From: an uncultured Selenomonadales bacterium
Lineage (GTDB): Bacteria; Bacillota_C; Negativicutes; Selenomonadales; Selenomonadaceae
NCBI GenBank assembly: GCA_937907035.1
Contig: CALCTX010000017.1
Span: forward strand, 1-6,148
Reading direction: 5' to 3'
DNA length: 6,148 nucleotides
The position numbers and the translations under genes were made by a program. Below, piece after piece: positions 1 through 6,148 of the stretch. The notes under the pieces are model-generated. The model was not told the origin of the DNA and did not search any database. It was given only the letters and a program-made list of their open reading frames with translations. The first letter of the stretch is position 1. Every line of letters begins with the position of its first letter.

Positions 1-2699
1 GCCTTACCGGTGCAGCTGATCCGCGGACTCCGATTGAAGACACTATAGAGGGCAAGTTGCCGCAAAAGAAGATTACATTGGGGGCTGCAGCCGGTTATAG
101 TTCTTATGGCAATCAGATCGGTCTGGCAACCGGACAGGTTGCGGAGGTCTACCATGATGGATTTATGGCTAAACGGATGGAGATAGGGGCTGTTATTGCT
201 GCAGCACCGAAAGAAAATGTTATCCGGAAACGCCCGGAACCGGGAGATATTGTTATCCTTGTCGGTGGTCGTACCGGCAGGGATGGCTGTGGCGGGGCAA
301 CTGGTTCGTCTAAGGAACACACCATTGAATCGCTTGCAACTTGCAGTGCCGAAGTACAAAAGGGCAATCCGCCGACGGAACGTAAGATTCAGCGGTTATT
401 CCGCAATCCAAAAGTTGCAAAGATGATCAAACGGTGTAATGATTTTGGAGCCGGAGGTGTGTCGGTAGCAATCGGAGAGCTTACCGAAGGCCTGGTTATT
501 GACCTTGACCGGGTGCCAAAGAAATATGATGGTCTGGATGGAACGGAACTGGCTATTTCCGAATCTCAGGAACGGATGGCAGTTGTTCTCTCGCAACGTG
601 ATATGGCTGAGTTTATACAGTGGGCAGGAATTGAGAACCTTGAGGCAACACCTGTAGCCGTTGTTACCGGAGATCGCCGGCTTATCATGAAATGGCGGGG
701 AAAGGATATCGTCAATATCAGCCGGGATTTTCTTGATACAAATGGAGTTCGTCAGCATGTTACGGCAAAGATCGCTTCACCGGATCGCGATAAAAATTAT
801 TTCTTGCAGATTCCGGAAGCTATTGTTGCTTGTGGCAGGAATTTGGAAAAAGCATGGCTGGAGAATTTAAAAGATATCAATGTTTGCAGCCAGAAAGGTC
901 TTTCTGAACGCTTTGATTCGACGATAGGAGCCGGAACTGTTATCATGCCGTTTGGTGGCAAAAATCAGCTTACTCCGTCAGAGGGTATGGTTGCCAAATT
1001 GCCGGTAATGAGTGGTGAGACGAATACCGCTACGGCTATGGCCTATGGTTATAATCCCTATATCATGTCCTGGAGTCCGTTCCATGGGGCAGTATATTCA
1101 ATAGTTGAAGCAGTAGCTAAGATCGTTGCACTTGGCGGCAAGGCGGATAAAGTCAGACTTACATTACAGGAATATTTTGAGAGTCTTGGTACAGACGAAA
1201 AGAAATGGGGAAAACCATTAAGTGCGTTATTGGGAGCATTGTGGGCGCAGCATGAGTTGGGGATCCCGGCTATCGGTGGCAAAGATTCTATGTCCGGAAC
1301 ATTTATGGATCTTACTGTTCCACCGACTTTAGCGGCTTTTGCAGTTGATACATTGCCGGTAGACCGGGCTGTTTCGGCGGAATTTAAATATCCGGGGAGT
1401 AATGTCTATTACATTCCGGCACCGAAAGATGCCAATGATCTGCCTATTTTTGCCAAACTTTGTCAGAACTTTGAAAAGGTCAGCCAGCTGACAGCTAAAC
1501 ATAAAGTCTTAGCGGCAGCCACTGTCAGAAATGGCGGTGTGGCAGCAACAGTTTCTAAGATGTGTCTTGGTAACGGTGTTGGTTTTAAATTTACAGCATT
1601 TATGCAACGGGATGATCTTTTTAAGAGCGATTATGGTGCGATCGTTATTGAAACTGCCGCAACTACGGAAGTTGATAATGTTTTGCATGGTACCGGTTAT
1701 TACGAGTTAGGAAAAACAACAGGCACCGGTTCTATAGTTTGCGGTAAAGCGGCGATCAGTCTGGCTGAGGCAGAAAAAGCATACTGTCAGCCTCTGGAAA
1801 ACATATTCCCGACAAAGGTAAAGACCAAATTCCGTAATGCTACGGCAACGGCAGTGCCTTATATGACCGGTAATAAGATTATGCCGCGAGGCGGTGCACC
1901 GAAACCGCGTATATTCATTCCGGTATTCCCGGGGACAAACTGCGAATTTGATTCAGCCCGGGCGTTTGAACGGGCAGGTGGCGAGGTAGAAACCTTAGTT
2001 ATTCGGAATCTTACGCCGGCAGCGGTTGAAGAAACGATCACCGCTATTGAAAAAGGCGTGCGGCGGGCTAATATTGTCATGTTCCCGGGTGGTTTCTCCG
2101 GCGGTGATGAACCGGATGGTTCCGGTAAGTTTATTGCCGCTATGTTCCGCAATCCGCGGATCAGTGATGCGGTCATGTCACTTTTGCACCAGCGTGATGG
2201 CTTGATGCTTGGCATTTGCAATGGGTTCCAGGCTCTTATCAAATTAGGACTGGTACCATACGGAGAAATTCGTGACCTGGAAGAAAATTCACCGACATTG
2301 ACGCATAATCAGATTGGCCGGCACGTTTCCTGCATGGTTATGACTAAGGTCGTTTCCAATCTTTCGCCATGGTTTAACAACGTTAATGTCGGAGATATGC
2401 ATACGATTGCAGTTTCGCATGGTGAAGGCCGGTTCGTTGCCGATAAGGAAATTATTGCAAAATTGCGGGTAAAGGGACAAATTGCAACGCAGTATGTCGA
2501 TTTTGTCGGCAATCCGTCTATGGAAATACCGTTCAATCCAAATGGTTCGATGGAAGCAGTTGAGGGTATAACCAGTCCGGACGGGCGGGTTCTTGGGAAA
2601 ATGGGACATTCAGAGCGTATCGGACAAAATGTCTGTCTGAATGTGCCAGGGGCTAAGGATCAGCAGATTTTCGAAGCCGGAGTAAGATATTTTAAATAA
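1..2699 (+). CDS. purL: Phosphoribosylformylglycinamidine synthase, single-chain form with glutaminase domain (5' truncated)
   Basis: Catalyses the ATP- and glutamine-dependent conversion of FGAR to FGAM, the fourth step of cytoplasmic de novo purine synthesis. The frame is open to the left edge (first full codon at position 3), so a TTG at 57 is an internal leucine codon, not a start. About 898 residues are visible. Large PurL proteins have about 1240-1300, so roughly 350 N-terminal residues (PurS-like and linker region, start of the first synthetase half) are missing. Numbering from position 3: residues ~1-110 carry the first synthetase-half signatures GYSSYGNQIG and GGRTGRDGCGGATG. The second half has GGKNQLTPSEG, SPFHGAVYS and GGKDSMSGTF. 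From ~residue 635 a PurQ-like glutaminase domain begins (FIPVFPGTNCEFD, FPGGFSGGDE). Its triad appears intact: Cys739 in GICNGFQ, His869 and Glu871 in MGHSER. The resemblance is to the Gram-positive/clostridial single-chain clade rather than the separate PurS/PurQ/PurL system. No frameshift is seen. The identification is very secure. Confidence 0.97.
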   Translation, partial: LTGAADPRTPIEDTIEGKLPQKKITLGAAAGYSSYGNQIGLATGQVAEVYHDGFMAKRMEIGAVIAAAPKENVIRKRPEPGDIVILVGGRTGRDGCGGATGSSKEHTIESLATCSAEVQKGNPPTERKIQRLFRNPKVAKMIKRCNDFGAGGVSVAIGELTEGLVIDLDRVPKKYDGLDGTELAISESQERMAVVLSQRDMAEFIQWAGIENLEATPVAVVTGDRRLIMKWRGKDIVNISRDFLDTNGVRQHVTAKIASPDRDKNYFLQIPEAIVACGRNLEKAWLENLKDINVCSQKGLSERFDSTIGAGTVIMPFGGKNQLTPSEGMVAKLPVMSGETNTATAMAYGYNPYIMSWSPFHGAVYSIVEAVAKIVALGGKADKVRLTLQEYFESLGTDEKKWGKPLSALLGALWAQHELGIPAIGGKDSMSGTFMDLTVPPTLAAFAVDTLPVDRAVSAEFKYPGSNVYYIPAPKDANDLPIFAKLCQNFEKVSQLTAKHKVLAAATVRNGGVAATVSKMCLGNGVGFKFTAFMQRDDLFKSDYGAIVIETAATTEVDNVLHGTGYYELGKTTGTGSIVCGKAAISLAEAEKAYCQPLENIFPTKVKTKFRNATATAVPYMTGNKIMPRGGAPKPRIFIPVFPGTNCEFDSARAFERAGGEVETLVIRNLTPAAVEETITAIEKGVRRANIVMFPGGFSGGDEPDGSGKFIAAMFRNPRISDAVMSLLHQRDGLMLGICNGFQALIKLGLVPYGEIRDLEENSPTLTHNQIGRHVSCMVMTKVVSNLSPWFNNVNVGDMHTIAVSHGEGRFVADKEIIAKLRVKGQIATQYVDFVGNPSMEIPFNPNGSMEAVEGITSPDGRVLGKMGHSERIGQNVCLNVPGAKDQQIFEAGVRYFK

Positions 2700-2710
2700 A
2701 GTCATTTTAT

Positions 2711-2739
2711 GAAAGGCCGGCTGACAATGCCGGCCTTTC
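2711..2739 (+). terminator. Perfect 11-bp GC-rich hairpin after purL (terminator-like, no U-tract)
   Basis: GAAAGGCCGGC (2711-2721) and GCCGGCCTTTC (2729-2739) are exact reverse complements, separated by a 7-base loop. The stem begins 12 bases after the purL stop codon. The position fits a transcription terminator or an mRNA 3'-end stabiliser for purL. There is no run of T after the stem, only the TTTC inside its 3' arm, so intrinsic termination may be weak. The hairpin ends one base before the GAGGG ribosome binding site of the next gene, so it could instead act as an attenuator or mark an RNA processing site. The hairpin is seen directly; its role is inferred. Confidence 0.7.
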
Positions 2740-2740
2740 T

Positions 2741-2745
2741 GAGGG
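2741..2745 (+). promoter_or_regulatory. Ribosome binding site of the DUF2156 gene
   Basis: GAGGG lies 6 bases before the ATG at 2752 and supports that start. It sits directly behind the 3' arm of the 2711-2739 hairpin, so ribosome loading could be affected if the hairpin forms. Confidence 0.75.
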
Positions 2746-2751
2746 ATATAT

Positions 2752-3627
2752 ATGGAATTTCAACCGCTTGAAAAGAAAGACAAACCTGTTTTTGATGATT
2801 ATTTTCAGCGACAGAGTTATGAAAACTCTCATTTTACATTTATCAATTTGTTTATGTGGCGCAAGTTGTTTCACATACATTTTGCTGTTGAGGATGATGT
2901 CTTATATATTGTTTCCCGATGGCAAGGCGTTACGCAGCTGTTGCAACCGTTTACAGAAGCAGAAAAAATTCCGGCAGCGATAAATAAACAACGGCAATGG
3001 TGTCAGAAAAATGCCTGCCCGTTTTGTGTTGTCGATGTTGATGCGAATGCAGCTGAAATATACCGGCAACAGGCAGATTTCAGGATCGTTGCTGATCGGG
3101 ACAATTACGATTATGTTTATAACAGTCGGGACCTTATTGAATTGGCCGGACGAAAATATCATACAAAGAAAAATCATTTTAACAGTTTTTGGCGTACTTA
3201 TCCGGAAACGCAATATCTGCCGATCACAAAGGAAATAACAGCCGATTGTCAAAAAATGACTGACGAATGGACGAAACTTCGTCATGCTGAATTTCCTGAT
3301 GATCCGCTGATCATCGGGGAATGTGAGGCGATCAGGGAGATATTTTCCGATTTTGAATATTTTGGTGTGAAAGGCGGAGCATTAAAAATCAGTGATCAGA
3401 TAGTTGCTTTTTCTTTTGGGGAACAGTTTAATCCGGAAATGGCGGTTATCCATGTGGAAAAGGCTGATCCGGAGATTCGGGGTGCGTTTGCGGCGATAAA
3501 TCAGGCTTTTGCTCGTGAATGGCAAGACTGTTTGTATATAAATCGGGAAGAAGATATGGGGATTGCCGCAAAAGAGTCATATAAACCGGTGCGGATGGTT
3601 GAAAAGTATAACGTAACGGAGGGATAA
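2752..3627 (+). CDS. DUF2156 protein (phosphatidylglycerol lysyltransferase C-terminal-like, GNAT-fold)
   Basis: A complete 291-residue protein with no signal peptide or membrane segment visible, so probably cytoplasmic. It resembles the DUF2156 / LPG-synthase C-terminal domain family, which has an acyltransferase-like (GNAT) fold. In full-length MprF proteins that domain transfers an amino acid from aminoacyl-tRNA to phosphatidylglycerol. Stand-alone members such as this lack the membrane flippase part and mostly have no known function, so a lipid role should not be assumed. Family-like motifs seen: ADRDNYDYVY (114-123), DLIELAGRKYHTKKNH (127-142), HVEKADPEIRGAFAAINQ (234-251) and YINREEDMG (262-270) followed by SYKPV (276-280). 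Cys84, Cys89 and Cys92 form a loose cluster of unknown meaning. The ATG at 2752 has a well-placed GAGGG site. The stop lies one base before the next ATG, which suggests coupled translation with the purine permease; a link to purine use is only inferred from this context. The family call is firm, the function unknown. Confidence 0.88.
   Translation: MEFQPLEKKDKPVFDDYFQRQSYENSHFTFINLFMWRKLFHIHFAVEDDVLYIVSRWQGVTQLLQPFTEAEKIPAAINKQRQWCQKNACPFCVVDVDANAAEIYRQQADFRIVADRDNYDYVYNSRDLIELAGRKYHTKKNHFNSFWRTYPETQYLPITKEITADCQKMTDEWTKLRHAEFPDDPLIIGECEAIREIFSDFEYFGVKGGALKISDQIVAFSFGEQFNPEMAVIHVEKADPEIRGAFAAINQAFAREWQDCLYINREEDMGIAAKESYKPVRMVEKYNVTEG
3618..3623 (+). promoter_or_regulatory. Ribosome binding site of the first permease, inside the DUF2156 gene
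   Basis: GGAGGG lies 5 bases before the ATG at 3629 and overlaps the last sense codons of the upstream gene, whose TAA occupies 3625-3627. This arrangement is typical of translational coupling and fixes the permease start. Confidence 0.8.
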
Positions 3628-3628
3628 T

Positions 3629-4981
3629 ATGCCAGATGATGCAGAATCGGCAAAAGCAGCCGGGCTTGGTGGCGTTTTGGACCGGATATTTCATTTAACA
3701 GAAAACAACACCAATATAAAATCTGAGATATTAGGCGGAGTGACGACATTTATCTCAATGGCGTATGTTATTTTAGTCAACAGTAATTTGATGGCAGAAA
3801 TTGGCATGCCTAGGGAATCAGCAATTGCTGCGACAATTTGGTCGTCAGCGTTGGCAACAGGGTTGATGGGATTATATGCTAATTTTCCGGTCGCTTTGGC
3901 TCCGGGATTGGGACTGGTCGTATATTTTGCCTATTCGGTAGTCGGTAAGATGGGGCTTTCCTGGCAGGCGGCATTAGGCGCCGTATTCATTTCCGGTACG
4001 ATATTTCTTATTTTGACGGTCTGCGGCATCAGGCAGGCAATAGTCAAGGCAATTCCGGTGAGCCTAAAACGCTCTATGGGTGCAGGAATGGGAATGTTTA
4101 TTGCTTTTATTGGTTTTCGTGATGCCGGGATAATTGTAGCCGACCCTGCTACTATTGTTTCTTTGGGAAATATTTCCGATATCACTACTATAATGGCTTT
4201 GTTTGGCTTCCTGTTAATGGCGGCTTGCATAAATCGCGGTTATAATGGAGGAATACTTGGCGGTATAGGTGCTGTAACAGTTTTAGGTACGATATGCGGA
4301 CTGGTGCCAATGCCCGGTTCAGTCGGAGAAATTGTTTCGTTGAAAATCCCATCGCTGTCAGGGACATTTGGACAACTGGATATTGCCGGTGCGTTTGAGT
4401 TTGGATTGGTATCAATAATATTCAGTTTTACAATGGTTGACTTGTTTGAAACACTTGGCACATTAGTCGGTGTTACTGCCAAAGCCGGTATGATTGATGA
4501 AAATGGCAATGTCAAAAACCTTGATAAGGCACTTACTACTGATTCTGTCGGAACAATGCTCGGGGCGGTATTCGGTACGCCGACGGTTACGTCGTATGTT
4601 GAAAGTGCAACCGGTGTGGCTGCAGGTGGCAGAACCGGATTGACAGCTGTTGTTACGGCAGTCTGTTTTTTGGGTACTTTGTTTTTTACGCCGATTGTTT
4701 CACTCGTTCCAAAGTTTGCCACGGCACCGGCACTTATTCTTGTCGGTGCAATGATGTTAAGCGGGCTTAAAGAAATAGAGATAAAGGATTATTCCGAAGG
4801 GATCCCGGTGTTTTTGACTGTCACACTGATGGCGTTGACACTCAGTGTTGCGACAGGCTTTGCATTTGGTTTTGTCAGCTATTGTGCTATGAAAGTTTTG
4901 AGTGGCAAAGCGGGGGAGATAAGACTTGAAATGTGGCTGATATCTTTAGCATTTTTGATAAATTTGATAATGCGGAGCTGA
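3629..4981 (+). CDS. NCS2-family purine permease, AzgA/PbuG type, divergent paralogue (copy 1)
   Basis: A complete 450-residue inner-membrane transporter, normal length for the family. Family members carry adenine, hypoxanthine or guanine inward by proton symport. The protein is strongly hydrophobic from about residue 33 to the end, consistent with the 14-segment NCS2 fold, after a short polar N-terminus. Family landmarks: TTFISMAYVILVN (39-51, TM1), ANFPVALAPG (84-93) leading into TM3, VDLFETLGTLVGV (270-282, TM8), TPTVTSYVES (317-326, TM10) and GGRTGLTAVV (333-342). The expected TM10 glutamate is Glu325 and the TM8 acidic residues are Asp271 and Glu274. It differs from the usual pattern, and from the neighbouring copy, at Ser52 (normally Pro in VNP), Val97-Val98 (normally Asn-Ala in GMGLNA), Glu274 (normally Asp) and Thr328 (normally Ala). 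These changes lie in or near the expected substrate site, so its substrate cannot be transferred from characterised relatives. It is probably co-translated with the DUF2156 gene. Family is certain, substrate uncertain. Confidence 0.94.
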   Translation: MPDDAESAKAAGLGGVLDRIFHLTENNTNIKSEILGGVTTFISMAYVILVNSNLMAEIGMPRESAIAATIWSSALATGLMGLYANFPVALAPGLGLVVYFAYSVVGKMGLSWQAALGAVFISGTIFLILTVCGIRQAIVKAIPVSLKRSMGAGMGMFIAFIGFRDAGIIVADPATIVSLGNISDITTIMALFGFLLMAACINRGYNGGILGGIGAVTVLGTICGLVPMPGSVGEIVSLKIPSLSGTFGQLDIAGAFEFGLVSIIFSFTMVDLFETLGTLVGVTAKAGMIDENGNVKNLDKALTTDSVGTMLGAVFGTPTVTSYVESATGVAAGGRTGLTAVVTAVCFLGTLFFTPIVSLVPKFATAPALILVGAMMLSGLKEIEIKDYSEGIPVFLTVTLMALTLSVATGFAFGFVSYCAMKVLSGKAGEIRLEMWLISLAFLINLIMRS

Positions 4982-4990
4982 AAATAATAC

Positions 4991-5019
4991 TTGTATATTT
5001 TTTATAAAATAGTTAATAT
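4991..5019 (+). promoter_or_regulatory. Possible sigma-70-type promoter for the second permease
   Basis: TTGTAT (4991-4996) and TAATAT (5014-5019) are separated by 17 bases, the ideal spacing. They match the consensus at 3 of 6 and 4 of 6 positions. In so AT-rich a region such matches arise easily by chance. A separate TATAAA at 5003-5008 is a better -10 box but has no -35 partner at the right distance. The transcript would start about 25-30 bases before the ATG at 5053. Confidence 0.3.
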
Positions 5020-5038
5020 AAAAAAGTATTTTGTTTTT

Positions 5039-5044
5039 AGGAGG
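5039..5044 (+). promoter_or_regulatory. Ribosome binding site of the second permease
   Basis: AGGAGG, a perfect anti-16S match, lies 8 bases before the ATG at 5053. It confirms this start and suggests strong translation. Confidence 0.85.
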
Positions 5045-5052
5045 ATTAAGTT

Positions 5053-6148
5053 ATGTCAACTCAGGAAAATGCAGGAGCACTCGATGCGTTTTTTCATCTG
5101 AGGGAGAAAGGGTCAACTGTTCGTACGGAAATTATTGCCGGACTTACAACCTTTGTTGCGCTTGCGTATATTATCTTTGTTAATCCGGCAATATTAGCCG
5201 ATGCCGGAATACCGAAGGAAGCAGCTATTGCAGCTACGATCTGGTCAACAGCATTGACGACAATGCTGATGGGTGCGTATGCAAACTTCCCGGTCGCTTT
5301 GGCGCCGGGCATGGGATTGAATGCGTTTTTTGCTTATTATGTAGTCGGGACATTGAAGCTTTCCTGGCAGACTGCTTTAGGCGCGGTATTTGTTTCCGGT
5401 GTAGTATTCTTTATTTTGACTATGACCGGCTTACGCCAGATGCTGGTCGGAGCCGTTCCGCTGAATATAAAGCAGGCTATCGGTGTTGGTATCGGTTTGT
5501 TTATTGCCTTTATCGGCCTTAAAGGGGCAGGAATAATCGTTCCGGATAAAGCGACTTTCCTGGCTCTTGGCAATTTGCACAATACGACAACTTTGCTTTC
5601 GATTGCCGGATTGTTGTTGACTGCTGTTCTTATGTCACGTGGTGTAGCTGGTTCGATTTTGATCGGCATTATCGCGACGACTGTTCTTGGCATGGTTTGC
5701 GGAGTGACGCGGGCACCACAGGGAATGGGGGATATCATGAGCTTCTCTGTCCCGTCGATGTCAGCAACCTTTGGCCAGATGGATTTAGTTGGTGCTTGGG
5801 AATATGGTATTGTAGCGATTATTTTCTCGTTTACGATCGTCGATCTTTTTGATACGATGGGAACTCTCATCGGTGTTGCCGGAAAAGCCGGTATGGTTGA
5901 CAAGAAAGGCAATATTGAGGGCCTCGATAAAGCATTTACTGTGGATTCAGTCGGAACCATGATCGGTGCCTGCTTTGGTACGCCGACAGTTACGTCATAT
6001 ATTGAAAGTGCGGCCGGTGTGTCTGAAGGAGGACGGTCCGGGCTTACCTCGGTCGTTGTTGCAATCTGTTTTGTTTTGTCGTTGTTTTTTGCTCCTTTCG
6101 TCGGATTAGTGCCCGGTTTTGCTACTGCTCCGTCACTTATCCTTGTCG
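5053..6148 (+). CDS. NCS2-family purine permease, AzgA/PbuG type (copy 2, 3' truncated)
   Basis: An inner-membrane purine-base importer of the AzgA/PbuG group (adenine, or hypoxanthine and guanine; the sequence alone does not decide). The open frame runs off the right edge; 365 residues are visible and about 70-85 are missing by comparison with the upstream copy. It carries the usual signatures: TTFVALAYIIFVNPAIL (32-48, TM1), APGMGLNAFFAY (84-95, TM3), VDLFDTMGTLIGV (263-275, TM8), TPTVTSYIESAAG (310-322, TM10) and GGRSGLTSVV (326-335). Asn90, Asp264, Asp267 and Glu318 are the polar or acidic residues expected near the substrate. The protein aligns with the upstream permease without a gap at a constant offset of 7 residues, with roughly half the residues identical by eye, pointing to an old tandem duplication. 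It has a perfect AGGAGG site and possibly its own promoter in the AT-rich spacer, so it may be expressed partly independently. This copy is the better candidate for ordinary purine transport. Confidence 0.95.
   Translation, partial: MSTQENAGALDAFFHLREKGSTVRTEIIAGLTTFVALAYIIFVNPAILADAGIPKEAAIAATIWSTALTTMLMGAYANFPVALAPGMGLNAFFAYYVVGTLKLSWQTALGAVFVSGVVFFILTMTGLRQMLVGAVPLNIKQAIGVGIGLFIAFIGLKGAGIIVPDKATFLALGNLHNTTTLLSIAGLLLTAVLMSRGVAGSILIGIIATTVLGMVCGVTRAPQGMGDIMSFSVPSMSATFGQMDLVGAWEYGIVAIIFSFTIVDLFDTMGTLIGVAGKAGMVDKKGNIEGLDKAFTVDSVGTMIGACFGTPTVTSYIESAAGVSEGGRSGLTSVVVAICFVLSLFFAPFVGLVPGFATAPSLILV

Larger units (their letters stand above)
4982..5052 (+). other. AT-rich spacer between the two permease genes
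   Basis: These 71 bases are much richer in A+T than the flanking genes. They contain two nested inverted repeats, AATACTT (4986-4992) with AAGTATT (5024-5030), and TATATT (4994-4999) with AATATA (5015-5020). The outer stem is followed by TTTTGTTTTT (5029-5038), then the AGGAGG ribosome binding site. All pairs are A-T except one G-C, so any hairpin would be weak. The spacer could hold a weak terminator or attenuator, a promoter for the second permease, or both. It is too short and lacks the conserved core for a purine riboswitch. Confidence 0.45.

Noticed and set aside
57..59. TTG as the start codon of purL
   Set aside because: The frame is open upstream to the window edge and codes for recognisable PurL sequence (TGAADPRTPIED), so the TTG is internal.
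1859..2609. Minus-strand open frames opposite the PurL glutaminase domain
   Set aside because: They are antisense to highly conserved coding sequence and overlap each other; nothing supports expression.
3011..3097. Cys84/Cys89/Cys92 in the DUF2156 protein as a metal-binding site
   Set aside because: Only three cysteines with irregular spacing and no fourth ligand pair nearby; I know of no metal site in this family.
4982..5052. Purine riboswitch before the second permease
   Set aside because: Purine permease genes often carry one, but the spacer is too short once the ribosome binding site is subtracted, is almost pure A+T, and lacks the conserved loop and junction bases.
4982..5052. PurR operator (CGAA-containing PurBox)
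   Set aside because: No CGAA-type element occurs in this spacer or in the 2700-2751 gap.
5337..5960. 207-codon minus-strand open frame within the second permease
   Set aside because: It lies wholly inside a well-supported gene, has no ribosome binding site that I could see, and its translation resembles no known protein. A similar frame opposite the first permease (4240-4722) is explained by shared codon composition of the paralogues.
4561..6060. Recent gene conversion between the permeases, from similar DNA around the TM10 motif
   Set aside because: The DNA matches are short and broken by silent changes; strong protein conservation of this motif explains them.

Overview
The window comes from a bacterial chromosome with a moderate G+C content, roughly mid-40s percent by eye. 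Three things suggest a Firmicute: strong Shine-Dalgarno sequences (GAGGG, GGAGGG, AGGAGG), tight same-strand packing, and a single-chain PurL of the kind typical of Clostridia, Streptococcus and relatives. A member of Clostridia or Negativicutes fits best, but this assignment is tentative and rests only on protein resemblance and gene style. All four genes lie on the + strand. No RNA gene, mobile element, CRISPR array or long non-coding stretch was seen; the largest gap is 71 bases.

Layout: (1) positions 1-2699 hold the C-terminal ~898 codons of a fused phosphoribosylformylglycinamidine synthase (PurL with its glutaminase domain), cut by the left window edge. (2) The 52-base gap after it carries a perfect 11-bp hairpin that ends one base before the next ribosome binding site. 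(3) Positions 2752-3627 encode a 291-residue DUF2156 protein, related to the C-terminal domain of phosphatidylglycerol lysyltransferases. (4) Positions 3629-4981 encode a complete 450-residue NCS2 permease of the AzgA/PbuG purine type, starting one base after the previous stop codon. (5) After a 71-base AT-rich spacer with a possible promoter and a weak hairpin, positions 5053-6148 hold the first 365 residues of a second AzgA/PbuG permease, cut by the right edge.

The theme is purine supply: PurL catalyses a committed step of de novo purine synthesis, and two tandem permeases probably import purine bases for salvage. The two permeases align without a gap over their shared core (constant offset of 7 residues), so they look like a tandem duplication. 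The downstream copy keeps the usual family signatures. The upstream copy differs at several positions in or next to the segments expected to form the substrate site (TM1, TM3, TM8, TM10), which suggests a different substrate preference. This is the most interesting signal in the window. The DUF2156 gene is an unexplained member of the cluster, probably translated together with the divergent permease. I saw no clear evidence of a wholly new system.
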